A stretch of 64,000 bases of DNA from Parasaccharibacter apium. Lineage in GTDB: Bacteria > Pseudomonadota > Alphaproteobacteria > Acetobacterales > Acetobacteraceae. Position 1 is the first letter of the stretch, and the number at the start of each line of letters is the position of its first letter. The position numbers and the translations under genes were made by a program. Below are positions 8,077 to 16,941 of the stretch, one piece after another. The DNA is taken from positions 1-64,000 of the forward strand of contig NZ_MEJG01000003.1 in NCBI RefSeq assembly GCF_002592045.1, in the 5' to 3' direction. Below the pieces are notes generated by a model. The model was not told the origin of the DNA. It saw only the letters and a list, made by a program, of their open reading frames with translations, and ran no database searches.

Positions 8077-8124
8077 GGGAGCCGGCCTATGCTTGCCGTA
8101 TAAAGATTGCAAGATGTGGCTCCC
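8077..8124 (+). repeat. Nested inverted repeat (possible structured leader or small RNA)
   Basis: Two nested stems lie in the 87-bp gap after suhB: an outer GGGAGCC (8077-8083) with GGCTCCC (8118-8124), and an inner CTTGC (8092-8096) with GCAAG (8109-8113). The internal loop contains TATAAAG. No T-run follows, so it does not look like an intrinsic terminator. It ends about 20 bp before the OmpA-family gene and could be a leader hairpin or an operator. This is seen in sequence only. Confidence 0.4.
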
Positions 8125-8144
8125 CCGCATAAGATGCCATTGAT

Positions 8145-8909
8145 ATGATAAATAGGCTGGCTATCCTTCCCTCCCTCTTATATGCGCTTTTTATTGCAAG
8201 CGGTCTCTTCCCCGCCGCATGGGCGCAGGTTTCGACCAATATAGATGCTTTGCCGGCTGCAAGCTCGTCATCATCCCCTCACGCACCGCTTGAACATCGC
8301 CAGAACAATACGGGCCACTCACAACACAGCGTAGCCACGCATGCTCCTGCTAAGCCTCCTCCACCGGCCACGCCAGCGGGCTATTCCCGTACGTTAGACA
8401 TCCCCGCTAAAGCCCCTACCCCCACGGTCATCACACCGCCGCCTTTTCCTGTTACCCTTCATCCGCCCGTTCCCGCTGCGACGGTTGTGCCATCTGCCAC
8501 AAGCCACAGCCATGCAGAACCTTTGCCTAACAACGCGTTGCGTGTGTTATTTGACCCCAATAGCACCGATCTTAATGAATCCACGATTGATGCTGTTCGC
8601 CATTTTGCCCAGAGCATGGCTCCCAAAACTGAGGTGCGGTTTATTCTCCATAGCTATGCCAATGTACCAGGCAGTGATATTTCCATGCCGCGGCGGCTAG
8701 CGCTCTCGCGCGCGCTCGCTATTCGTGGTTTACTTGTACAAAATGGCATAGCAACGACACGAATCTACCCTATTGCCCATGGCCGGCCTGATGCCACCGA
8801 TACAGCCCCGACTGAACGGCTTGATATCCTTCCTGAAAGCAATCCACCTGCAACTGACACTCCCACCCCGACAGAGACTCCTGCAGCGAAAGAAGTACCA
8901 ACACCATGA
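8145..8909 (+). CDS. Periplasmic OmpA-family protein with Pro-rich region
   Basis: The 254-residue protein starts with a Sec signal peptide (MINRLAILPSLLYALFIASG, likely cleavage after AWA). A low-complexity region rich in Pro, Ser, Ala and His follows to about residue 130. A C-terminal OmpA-like domain covers about residues 135-230 (LRVLFDPNSTDLNESTIDAVRHFAQ, then SMPRRLALSRALAIRGLLVQNGI). The tail is Pro/Thr-rich. The OmpA domain may contact peptidoglycan, but several canonical peptidoglycan-binding residues are not obvious. Its stop overlaps the start of the MotA-like gene, so it is part of a three-gene envelope operon. Confidence 0.75.
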   Translation: MINRLAILPSLLYALFIASGLFPAAWAQVSTNIDALPAASSSSSPHAPLEHRQNNTGHSQHSVATHAPAKPPPPATPAGYSRTLDIPAKAPTPTVITPPPFPVTLHPPVPAATVVPSATSHSHAEPLPNNALRVLFDPNSTDLNESTIDAVRHFAQSMAPKTEVRFILHSYANVPGSDISMPRRLALSRALAIRGLLVQNGIATTRIYPIAHGRPDATDTAPTERLDILPESNPPATDTPTPTETPAAKEVPTP

Positions 8910-9976
8910 CACGTCCTACCCGTTATCTTGTTCGTATTTGCGTGTTTCTCCTTATCATTTTAGGGATCGTCTTTGCTTTACGTGGCGTATTGCTTCACGC
9001 TTTTATGGTAAATCCTGGCCTTAATGGTGTGATTATTGCCATTTTGCTCCTCGGGATTGCTTGGAATCTCCATCTCACCATACGGCTTATCCCAGAGGTT
9101 CGCTGGGTCAATATTCTCCAGCAACCGCGTGAAGGTTTGCGTGTGCCGGAGCCCCCGCTGCTTTTGGCCCCTATGGCCCGCCTCCTCCGCGCACGGCGGG
9201 AGGAAGACCCAAAGCTGGCCCTCTCCCCCCAAACGACGCGTGCCATGCTAGAAAGTCTAGAAGCTCGCATGGATGAAGGGCGTGAGATCTCTCGCTATAT
9301 CACACAACTTCTTGTGTTTTTGGGGCTTTTAGGGACGTTCTATGGCTTAATCCTCACGGTGCGTTCTGTAGCGGATGTGATTAGTGCTATGCCCTCTGGC
9401 GGGGCGGACCTTGCTGGCATGTTTGAGCATATAAAGACGGGTTTAACAAAGCCGCTCGTGGGAATGTCCACCGCCTTTTCGGCCTCTATGTTCGGCTTGG
9501 CAGGCTCGTTAATCCTCGGCTTTTTAGACCTTACATCGGGACAAGCGCAAAATCGCTTCGCCAATGAAATCGAGGAATGGTTGGCTGATCTTACTTTCCT
9601 CGATAGCCCTGTTAACACCCCTTCTCCATCTGCCTATAGTCCAGCGCATATGGAAGAGCTAATGCGTACTAACAATGCGGCCATTATCGCCAAACTGGAT
9701 GAGCTGAACGCCACGTTGCGCCAAGTCCGCGAGCCATTACGTCAACCCCTCGCACCGCTTGAAGATATGCTCTATCAGCTTGATGAGAAAAATCAGGCAA
9801 CGTTACAGACATTACAAAATCTGACCAGTAATCTTAAACAACATCAGATGGATGATCCCACTATGGCTCATCTCATTCAAGAAATGGGTCAAAAATTAGC
9901 AAGCTTGCGCGGCGATATTGTTCATTTGTTCCAACGGGATCATAAAACGCGCTCTACCCAGCGTAGGGAAGATTAA
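8906..9976 (+). CDS. MotA/TolQ/ExbB-type proton channel family protein
   Basis: The 356-residue protein has two N-terminal membrane segments (about residues 8-27 and 36-57) and a cytoplasmic stretch. Two further helices carry the MotA/ExbB signature, ISRYITQLLVFLGLLGTFYGLILTV and MSTAFSASMFGLAGSLILGF. The last third (about residues 245-350) is predicted coiled coil. This is the layout of the stator protein of a proton-driven motor. The partner is encoded 3 bp downstream. With no flagellar or TonB gene nearby, I infer an envelope-spanning force device rather than a flagellar stator, but the substrate is unknown. Confidence 0.82.
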   Translation: MTRPTRYLVRICVFLLIILGIVFALRGVLLHAFMVNPGLNGVIIAILLLGIAWNLHLTIRLIPEVRWVNILQQPREGLRVPEPPLLLAPMARLLRARREEDPKLALSPQTTRAMLESLEARMDEGREISRYITQLLVFLGLLGTFYGLILTVRSVADVISAMPSGGADLAGMFEHIKTGLTKPLVGMSTAFSASMFGLAGSLILGFLDLTSGQAQNRFANEIEEWLADLTFLDSPVNTPSPSAYSPAHMEELMRTNNAAIIAKLDELNATLRQVREPLRQPLAPLEDMLYQLDEKNQATLQTLQNLTSNLKQHQMDDPTMAHLIQEMGQKLASLRGDIVHLFQRDHKTRSTQRRED

Positions 9977-9979
9977 GCC

Positions 9980-10948
9980 ATGGCCCGCCGCAGACGTCAC
10001 CTTGGTGCCATCAACGCATGGCCGGGCTATGTAGATGCTCTGTCCTCGTTATTGATGGTCGTCACATTTGTTTTGCTCGTCTTTATTTTGGGGCAAGAGT
10101 TCCTCTCCGCTACCATTGCCCAAAAAGAGCGTAGTTTGGATAGCCTCCGCCAAGACCTTACTAAGTTAAGCGAGATGCTCTCCCTTAGTGAAGGGAAGGT
10201 CCAAACCCTCAATAAAGCGAACCAAGAGCAAAAGCAGCTTATCGCGACGCTCAATACCACATTGGATGAAAAACAACATGCGATGGCCGCGATGGAGGCA
10301 CAATCGCGTGCTGTGGAAGGGGCACAACTTGGCAGTATTGCCACCCTATCCTCTCAAGTGACAGAGCTGACGCATCAACTCCAAGCGATTGCAGCGGCTT
10401 TGGAGGTAGAGAAAAAGAACGAGGCGGATAAAGATGCTCAGCTTGCCGCTTTAGGACAAAAACTCAACATCGCGTTGGCAAATAAGGTCAACCAATTGCA
10501 ACGCTATCGATCTGTCTTTTTTGGGCGGTTGCGTGACCTCCTTAAAGACCAACCAGGCATTGAGATTGTAGGGGACCGCTTTGTCTTTCGCTCTGAAGTC
10601 CTCTTTCCTAGTGGCAGTGCGGAGCTAACACCAGCAGGGCGGCGGGAGATTCTGACCCTTGCCCATACGTTCCGCGAGGTTGCCGCAACCATTCCTGCTG
10701 ATATACCGTGGATTCTGCGCGTGGATGGCCATGCTGACCGCCAGCCAATTCATTCTACCTCTACCAGTAATTGGGAGCTTTCTGCCGCGCGGGCTATTAC
10801 AGTGGTGAAAACCTTAATCCTCAACGGGATTGACCCGCACCATATCGCAGCAACGGCTTTCTCTAACTATCAACCGTTAGACCAAGGGCGCAGCGCTGAA
10901 GCCTTAGCTCGTAATCGCCGGATTGAGTTCCGCCTTACAGACCGCTAA
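9980..10948 (+). CDS. MotB-like OmpA-domain protein (peptidoglycan-anchored stator partner)
   Basis: This 322-residue protein has one N-terminal membrane helix (WPGYVDALSSLLMVVTFVLLVFILG) with Asp19 in the position of the proton-carrying Asp of MotB. A long coiled coil follows (about residues 45-170). A C-terminal OmpA/MotB peptidoglycan-binding domain spans about residues 200-320 (VLFPSGSAELTPAGRREI, VDGHADRQPIHS, NWELSAARA, ARNRRIEFRL). These features indicate anchoring of the MotA-like channel to the cell wall. It is the last gene of the OmpA/MotA/MotB trio; lepA starts 52 bp later. The long coiled coil is longer than in flagellar MotB and closer to non-flagellar relatives. Confidence 0.85.
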   Translation: MARRRRHLGAINAWPGYVDALSSLLMVVTFVLLVFILGQEFLSATIAQKERSLDSLRQDLTKLSEMLSLSEGKVQTLNKANQEQKQLIATLNTTLDEKQHAMAAMEAQSRAVEGAQLGSIATLSSQVTELTHQLQAIAAALEVEKKNEADKDAQLAALGQKLNIALANKVNQLQRYRSVFFGRLRDLLKDQPGIEIVGDRFVFRSEVLFPSGSAELTPAGRREILTLAHTFREVAATIPADIPWILRVDGHADRQPIHSTSTSNWELSAARAITVVKTLILNGIDPHHIAATAFSNYQPLDQGRSAEALARNRRIEFRLTDR

Positions 10949-11000
10949 CCCCTCCCTTTAAATGCTGACAGAAGCCTCCCAATCACCTAATTAGGGCGTC

Positions 11001-12803
11001 ATGACCGACACACCGCTTTCTCTCATTCGTAATTTTTCCATCATCGCGCATATCGACCACGGTAAATCTACCTTGGCGGACCGGCTTATCGAGGCATGTG
11101 GGGCTCTTACCGCACGCGAGATGAAGGGCCAAGTTCTTGATTCTATGGAGCTGGAGCAAGAACGTGGCATTACCATCAAGGCCCAGACCGTCCGGCTGAC
11201 ATACCCGGCAAAGGATGGCAATGTTTACGTCCTCAACCTCATGGACACACCCGGCCATGTGGATTTTGCTTATGAGGTCAGCCGCTCTTTAGCGGCATGT
11301 GAAGGCTCGCTTTTGGTGGTTGATGCCTCCCAAGGGGTGGAGGCACAAACACTCGCCAATGTGTATCAAGCCATTGATGCTAACCATGAAATTGTCCCCG
11401 TCCTTAATAAGATTGACCTCCCCGCGGCAGAGCCAGAGCGTGTACGCGCCCAGATTGAGGAAGTTGTCGGCATCCCCGCTGATGATGCTGTGGAGATTAG
11501 TGCCAAAACAGGCTTGAATATTGAGGGCGTTTTGGAGGCCCTCGTCCAACGTCTGCCTGCCCCTAAAGGCGATGCGGAAGCCCCTTTGCAAGGGCTATTG
11601 GTAGATAGTTGGTATGATAGCTATCTCGGTGTGATTATCCTGGTACGAATTAAGGAAGGGCGGCTGAAACGCGGCGATAAAATCCGCATGATGCAAACGG
11701 GAGCCACCTATCATGTGGACCAGGTTGGTGTGTTCCTCCCCAAAATGAAGCCTGTGGACTCCTTAGGGCCGGGGGAGATGGGCTACATCAATGCCGCGAT
11801 TAAGACTGTGGCAGATTGCAATGTGGGCGATACCATCACGCTCGATAACCGCCCGGCGGAGAAAGCTCTCCCCGGCTTTAAGCCCTCCATCCCCGTTGTG
11901 TGGTGTGGGCTCTTCCCTGTCGATGCGGATGATTTTGATAAGCTACGCACAAGCTTGGGTAAGTTGCGCCTTAATGATGCGTCCTTCCATTTTGAGGCAG
12001 AGACTTCGGCTGCTTTGGGGTTTGGCTTCCGCTGCGGGTTCCTCGGTTTGCTGCATTTAGAGATTATTCAAGAACGTCTCTCGCGTGAGTTTAATCTCGA
12101 CCTCATCGCAACAGCCCCCTCTGTTGTTTATAAAATGCACATGAATGATGGCTCTGTCGAAGAGCTGCATAACCCCGCTGATATGCCGGAAATCAGCAAG
12201 ATTGATTATATTGAGGAGCCATGGATTAAGGCCTCTATTCTTGTTCGGGATGAATATTTAGGCTCTGTCCTCACCCTCTGTACCGAGCGGCGCGGTGTGC
12301 AAATAGACCTCACCTATGTGGGGGACCGAGCAATGGCGGTGTATCGCCTACCGCTCAATGAGGTAGTGTTTGATTTTTATGACCGGTTGAAGTCCCTCAC
12401 GCGCGGTTATGCCTCTTTTGAATATCAAATGGATGGGTATGAGGAGAGCGACCTCGTCCGCATTTCCATCCTTGTTAATCATGAGCCCGTTGATGCGCTT
12501 TCCTTCATCGCCCATCGTACAGTGGCGGAATCCCGTGGCCGCGCTATTTGTGCGAAATTGAAGGACCTCATCCCCCGCCAGCTCTTTAAAATCGCCATCC
12601 AAGCCTCTATTGGCTCCAAGGTTATTGCGCGTGAGACTTTGGGGGCGTTGTCTAAAGACGTAACGGCTAAATGTTATGGCGGTGATATTTCCCGTAAGCG
12701 CAAATTGTTGGAGAAGCAAAAGGAAGGGAAAAAACGTATGCGGCAATTCGGGAAGGTCGAAATCCCACAAAGTGCCTTCCTCGCTGCTTTGAAGATGGAT
12801 TAG
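11001..12803 (+). CDS. lepA: Elongation factor 4 (LepA)
   Basis: LepA is a conserved translational GTPase that acts on ribosomes in assembly or in mispositioned states. The 600-residue length is normal. GTPase motifs are AHIDHGKST (G1), GITIKAQTV (G2), DTPGHVDF (G3), NKIDLP (G4) and SAKTG (G5). The LepA-specific C-terminal domain is present ([31 protein letters not shown] and the basic [28 protein letters not shown]). Translation begins at ATG 11001, after a 52-bp gap from the MotB-like gene. The glycosyltransferase gene follows after 3 bp. Confidence 0.97.
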   Translation: MTDTPLSLIRNFSIIAHIDHGKSTLADRLIEACGALTAREMKGQVLDSMELEQERGITIKAQTVRLTYPAKDGNVYVLNLMDTPGHVDFAYEVSRSLAACEGSLLVVDASQGVEAQTLANVYQAIDANHEIVPVLNKIDLPAAEPERVRAQIEEVVGIPADDAVEISAKTGLNIEGVLEALVQRLPAPKGDAEAPLQGLLVDSWYDSYLGVIILVRIKEGRLKRGDKIRMMQTGATYHVDQVGVFLPKMKPVDSLGPGEMGYINAAIKTVADCNVGDTITLDNRPAEKALPGFKPSIPVVWCGLFPVDADDFDKLRTSLGKLRLNDASFHFEAETSAALGFGFRCGFLGLLHLEIIQERLSREFNLDLIATAPSVVYKMHMNDGSVEELHNPADMPEISKIDYIEEPWIKASILVRDEYLGSVLTLCTERRGVQIDLTYVGDRAMAVYRLPLNEVVFDFYDRLKSLTRGYASFEYQMDGYEESDLVRISILVNHEPVDALSFIAHRTVAESRGRAICAKLKDLIPRQLFKIAIQASIGSKVIARETLGALSKDVTAKCYGGDISRKRKLLEKQKEGKKRMRQFGKVEIPQSAFLAALKMD

Positions 12804-12806
12804 CCC

Positions 12807-14186
12807 ATGCCCCGCACGGCCGCTCTCCTTTGCATCCATAATGAGGCGCAGAGACTTCCTTGGTGGATGGCACATCACCTCGCATTAGGCTTTTCTGCCC
12901 TTTTAGTGTGTGATGACCATTCCACCGACGGTAGCCGAGAGCTGCTCACACAAGCCGCGCGCCATTATGATATTCGCATTATAGAGACAGACGCGCAGGA
13001 TACTGATGCGCTACACCGCCGTAAGGCAGGGCTCAACAGCCTCATCCAACGCGAGCATGAACATTTTGATTGGATGCTCCCCCTCGCGATTGATGAATAT
13101 TTCCTACCGACCCAAGCGACCCTCTCCGCCTTTTTTGCTGATATAGAACAGCATATGGGGGCGGAGGCGTTTCTCCACACCACCTCTATCCCTGTCAATT
13201 GGTGCATTATGGGCTTAGGGAAAATAGACACCCAACAATGGGACGGTCCTACACCACATCCCCGTGCGCTCTTCAGCACCCATGCAGCAGAGGACTTCCC
13301 CGACCATCGCATTACGCGAGATTTTTTCCGCCCTACGGCTCAACAAACACTTCCTGATCCTTTTGCACAGCTACAAACGCCACCAGATTGGTCTCAAGCG
13401 CGCATCCTGCATGATGCCGCAGCTAATAGCCGCACGCCTCAAGCACGCCGTTATTTTGACCGTAACGACCACCGTATCTCTGAGGGGCAACGCTATCTCC
13501 CCCAAAGCATGGCAATTGCCGCACAATTTTTACAAGGGCTCATTTTAAGTGCATGTTACACACTGCAAAATCAGGATGGGTTAGAGACACCTGCCCCCTC
13601 CTCTCATGCGCATAAACAGCCTTCCTTTAAGCGGTCCCATATTCGCCATGGGGATTCGACACTCGCCCTCCATAAGGGGCATCGTAAACTTGGCTTTTAT
13701 GATGCTGAAGCCCTTCAGCGCGATGAGCAACTCACTCCCCTCTGCCTTCTCCAACTAGCGGATTCACCCAACATAGGGTGGCTTTATACGGAGGTGCCTT
13801 CCTCCACATCTTATTTACCTATTTGCGCTCCTCATGCTCTCCATGTCACAAATTTACTAGATTGCTTGCCTATTCACATCACCTCTCAAGAAGAGAGCAT
13901 ACAGTTAAAACTCCTCCCAACGGGGCAGATCATTCCTGAAAATGCTCCCCTCCCGCTCACCCTCCATACACTCCCTGACCAAGCCACCCCTGATACTATA
14001 GAGGCTAGTTTTCATCATTTCCTCGCTGAGGGCTTCACTGTAGATGGAGTAAAGAGCACTATTCGTCGCAGCCGGTGGCTCTCTCCCTCCGTCATTGGGG
14101 CCATCTACGCACATCTCCCAGAAGAAGAAGCCCACGGGCTCTTCTCACCTATCCTGTATCAGCTCTTTCACGGCGGGAAACGCTAA
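12807..14186 (+). CDS. Glycosyltransferase family 2-like protein (Glyco_tranf_2_4 type)
   Basis: The 459-residue protein begins AALLCIHNEAQRLPWWMAHHLALGFSALLVCDDHSTDGSREL. This is the pattern of family-2-like transferases that carry a 'xxKNExxxxxEWxxHHxxxGxxxxxxyDNxSxD' start. The metal-binding triad appears as IDEYF (about residue 91). The middle and C-terminal parts are less conserved and have no membrane helix. It probably adds a sugar to a surface polysaccharide or LPS, but donor and acceptor cannot be told. Its 3' end carries a long overlapping frame that belongs to the next gene only if that gene is started too early. Confidence 0.75.
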   Translation: MPRTAALLCIHNEAQRLPWWMAHHLALGFSALLVCDDHSTDGSRELLTQAARHYDIRIIETDAQDTDALHRRKAGLNSLIQREHEHFDWMLPLAIDEYFLPTQATLSAFFADIEQHMGAEAFLHTTSIPVNWCIMGLGKIDTQQWDGPTPHPRALFSTHAAEDFPDHRITRDFFRPTAQQTLPDPFAQLQTPPDWSQARILHDAAANSRTPQARRYFDRNDHRISEGQRYLPQSMAIAAQFLQGLILSACYTLQNQDGLETPAPSSHAHKQPSFKRSHIRHGDSTLALHKGHRKLGFYDAEALQRDEQLTPLCLLQLADSPNIGWLYTEVPSSTSYLPICAPHALHVTNLLDCLPIHITSQEESIQLKLLPTGQIIPENAPLPLTLHTLPDQATPDTIEASFHHFLAEGFTVDGVKSTIRRSRWLSPSVIGAIYAHLPEEEAHGLFSPILYQLFHGGKR

Positions 14187-14212
14187 TTTTCCCTCTCGGC
14201 GGAGTGTCGCTT

Positions 14213-15544
14213 GTGCTTCGATCGTCTCTCGACCGGTTTTTCCATATCAGTCAACGCCACTCTACCATTCCACGAGAGATTGTGGCCGGACTGACCATAT
14301 TTGGCTCTATGGCTTATATCATGGCCGTTAACCCCGCTGTGCTCGCAGCAGCAGGGCTGGCCCGTCATGACATGGTCATGACCACTATTGCCGGAACTGT
14401 GGCAGGGACGCTCATCATGGCCCTATGGGCACGACTCCCCCTTGCCCTCGCCCCGGCCATGAGCAGCAATGTCCTTTTTGCCCAAGTCATCGTTCAACAA
14501 GCGCATGTTAGCCCTGCTACAGCCTTTACAGTTGTCCTCTTTAGTGGGCTGTGCTTTACGCTCCTCTCCTTTACACGTTTACGCCTCGCAATTATTCGCA
14601 GTTTTCCTGCGAGCATCATGCTTGGTATTCAAGTCTCTATTGGGGCTTTTATTGCACGGATCGGCCTCATCGCCGCTGGCGTGGCTGTCCCTTCCTCCAA
14701 CGGGCTTAGCTTCGCCTCACTCGCCCATCCTTCTGTTATCCTTGCCTTATTAGGGATTTTACTATGCTTGCTGCTCCAGCTTTTGCGTATTCCTGCAGGG
14801 TTACTCATCACCATCGTAACGCTCACTCTCATAGGGATCATCACCCCTAATGGAGCTGGACAGACAATCACCCAACTCCCCACCCATATGCTAGACTGGC
14901 CCCATTACCCACGCCATCTTCTACTTCCCTTTGATTTTAAAGAATTTTTCCACCATTTAGGACTCCTTTTACCCATTACGCTTTATGTCCTGCTCAGTGA
15001 TTTCTTTGATGCGACAGGCACAATGCTCACCGTTACCCACCGCGCAGGCTTATGTGGAACAAAAGATCATCCCGACCTCAACCCACGCGCTTTTAGTGCT
15101 GATGGTGCTGCCAGCGTGATTGGCGCACTGCTTGGAACATGTACCGTCTCAGCTTATCTAGAAAGCCTAACAGGCGTTGAAGCAGGGGGACGTACTGGCC
15201 TAAGTGCGCTTGTTGTAGCGGTTCTATTTGCTGCGTCCTGCGTGTTCTGGCCGCTCTTAACTGCCATTCCTGCTTTAGCAACGGCTCCCGTTCTAATATT
15301 TGTAGGCATTACAATGCTGGGCCATTTAAGGGAACTCCCCTCCCATATGGAAGAGGCTTTTCCACCACTTTGTATGCTCCTCATTACCGTTGTAACGGGC
15401 AATTTTATGCTCTCCCTTGCTTGTGGGATGCTCCTATACACCGCCATTGCTCTCGTTAAAAAACAACGCCAACGCCTCACCCCTATCGTCTTAGGGTTAG
15501 ATGCGGCATTTTTATGTTACATGGTGCTGCAAAGCCGTTTTTAA
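14213..15544 (+). CDS. NCS2/AzgA-family purine permease
   Basis: About 443 residues with 12-14 predicted membrane helices. AzgA-type motifs include GLTIFGSMAYIMAVNPAVLAAAG near the N-terminus. There is also DFFDATGTMLTVTHRAGL and FSADGAASVIGALLGTCTVSAYLESLTGVEAGGRTGLSA. The family imports hypoxanthine, guanine or adenine with protons. I choose the GTG at 14213 (VLRSSLDRFF...) because a GGCGGAG ribosome-binding site lies 9 bp upstream. An ATG at 14075 would add a 46-residue Arg-rich extension read from within the glycosyltransferase gene. The exact purine is not predictable. Confidence 0.85.
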   Translation: MLRSSLDRFFHISQRHSTIPREIVAGLTIFGSMAYIMAVNPAVLAAAGLARHDMVMTTIAGTVAGTLIMALWARLPLALAPAMSSNVLFAQVIVQQAHVSPATAFTVVLFSGLCFTLLSFTRLRLAIIRSFPASIMLGIQVSIGAFIARIGLIAAGVAVPSSNGLSFASLAHPSVILALLGILLCLLLQLLRIPAGLLITIVTLTLIGIITPNGAGQTITQLPTHMLDWPHYPRHLLLPFDFKEFFHHLGLLLPITLYVLLSDFFDATGTMLTVTHRAGLCGTKDHPDLNPRAFSADGAASVIGALLGTCTVSAYLESLTGVEAGGRTGLSALVVAVLFAASCVFWPLLTAIPALATAPVLIFVGITMLGHLRELPSHMEEAFPPLCMLLITVVTGNFMLSLACGMLLYTAIALVKKQRQRLTPIVLGLDAAFLCYMVLQSRF

Positions 15545-15736
15545 GACCAATTAAAATAAAAATCTTTCAAGCCTTGCCAAAGCCCCCCCCTCACGCATTA
15601 TCATCAGCCACACACATTAAATATCATCTGATCTTACGACAGACAGAGGATGGGGGGTGGAAAAAATCTCCATATCCCTGTAATGGCCTGTAAGTTTCAT
15701 GCTCTGACCCTTATTCGGATAATCGTGCCCGCTTTT

Positions 15737-16030
15737 ATGACATCTGCTCCATCGCACACCACACCGCTCCATCAACTCTCCTTTGAGGCGGCCCTAGCCG
15801 AGCTTGAGCAGATCGTGCGCGGGCTAGAAACTGGCCAGATGAAGCTAGAGGATGCTATTTCTGCCTATGAGCGAGGGGCCGCCCTGCGCCGCCATTGTGA
15901 ACAGCGGTTAAGCGAGGCGGAGATGCGCGTTAAAGCAATTGTTCAAAACACTGATGGGTCTCTCTCTGAAGAATCCCTTGAGATCACGTCCCAACCAGCC
16001 TCCCATTCCCGCAAGGAGACCCCCTCATGA
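15737..16030 (+). CDS. xseB: Exodeoxyribonuclease VII small subunit
   Basis: XseB pairs with XseA to form exonuclease VII, a single-strand-specific nuclease. The 97-residue product from the ATG at 15737 carries the family signature SFEAALAELEQIVRGLETGQMKLEDAISAYERGAALRRHCEQRLSEAEMRV. An in-frame ATG at 15650 would add 29 residues unlike the family. The stop overlaps the ispA start by 4 bp. The order xseB-ispA-dxs is common in proteobacteria. The 190 bp before this gene hold no clear RNA or terminator that I can see. Confidence 0.93.
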   Translation: MTSAPSHTTPLHQLSFEAALAELEQIVRGLETGQMKLEDAISAYERGAALRRHCEQRLSEAEMRVKAIVQNTDGSLSEESLEITSQPASHSRKETPS

Positions 16031-16935
16031 CCAACAGCCACGCCCTCCCTCTTAAGGATGTTTTACGCTTGGCCTGTCAGGATATTGAGGCCAGCATTGA
16101 TGCACTCCTCCCCCCTGTACCGGGTGATGAATCCTTACTCATAGAGGCCATGCGCTATGCGGCCCTTAATGGGGGGAAACGCCTGCGGGGCTTCTTAGTG
16201 TTAGAAACAGCCGCCCTTTTTGGGGCATCGCGTGAGGCAGCCTTACGCGTTGCGGCCTCTGTAGAGTTCCTCCATGCTTATTCCCTCGTCCATGACGACC
16301 TCCCCGCCATGGATGATGATGACCTTCGCCGGGGCCAGCCCTCTACACATAAAAAGTTTAATGAGGCGTTTGCTATCCTCGCTGGCGATGCTCTGCAAAC
16401 TAGCGCGTTTGAGGTCCTTTTAGAGCCTGCTACCAGCCCAGACCCTGCCATCCGCGCTGACCTCGCCCTTGCTCTCGCACGTGCCTCTGGCAGTGCTGGG
16501 ATGGTTGGGGGCCAAGTTATTGATATTCGCGGGGAAGGCAAAGCCCTCCCGCTAGAGCAGGTCCAACGCCTCCATGCTATGAAGACCGGTGCGCTCATCC
16601 GCTATTCTGCTGAGGCGGGGGCGATTTTAGCCGGTCTTGCTGCTAATGACCCACAACGTAAGGCCATCATCCGCTATGGGGCGGATTTGGGTACGGCCTT
16701 CCAAGTCGCTGATGATATTCTCGATACCACCGCCAGCACGGAAGAGCTTGGCAAAACCGCTGGTAAAGATGAAGATGCCTGCAAATCCAACTATGTGGCT
16801 TTGTTAGGCATTGAAGGGGCACGTAAAGAAGCCCACCGTCTCAGCGAGCAAGCCCGCCAGGCTCTCTCCTCCTTTGGCCCGCAAGCTGATACACTCCGCG
16901 CCCTTGCCGCCTATTTTGTTGAACGCAGGAATTAA
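16027..16935 (+). CDS. ispA: Polyprenyl (farnesyl) diphosphate synthase
   Basis: This 302-residue enzyme condenses dimethylallyl or geranyl diphosphate with isopentenyl diphosphate. The two Asp-rich motifs are LVHDDLPAMDDDDLRRG (about residues 90-106) and FQVADDILD (about 221-229). GGKRLRG near the N-terminus binds isopentenyl diphosphate. Length and motif type point to the short-chain IspA group, making farnesyl diphosphate for ubiquinone side chains, undecaprenyl carrier and, in many relatives, hopanoids. It lies between xseB and dxs in an isoprenoid operon. Confidence 0.94.
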   Translation: MTNSHALPLKDVLRLACQDIEASIDALLPPVPGDESLLIEAMRYAALNGGKRLRGFLVLETAALFGASREAALRVAASVEFLHAYSLVHDDLPAMDDDDLRRGQPSTHKKFNEAFAILAGDALQTSAFEVLLEPATSPDPAIRADLALALARASGSAGMVGGQVIDIRGEGKALPLEQVQRLHAMKTGALIRYSAEAGAILAGLAANDPQRKAIIRYGADLGTAFQVADDILDTTASTEELGKTAGKDEDACKSNYVALLGIEGARKEAHRLSEQARQALSSFGPQADTLRALAAYFVERRN

Positions 16936-16941
16936 TCGTCC

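Noticed and set aside
14075-14212. Upstream extension of the purine permease from ATG 14075
   Set aside because: It overlaps the end of the glycosyltransferase gene, is Arg-rich and unlike the family. A ribosome-binding site fits GTG 14213.
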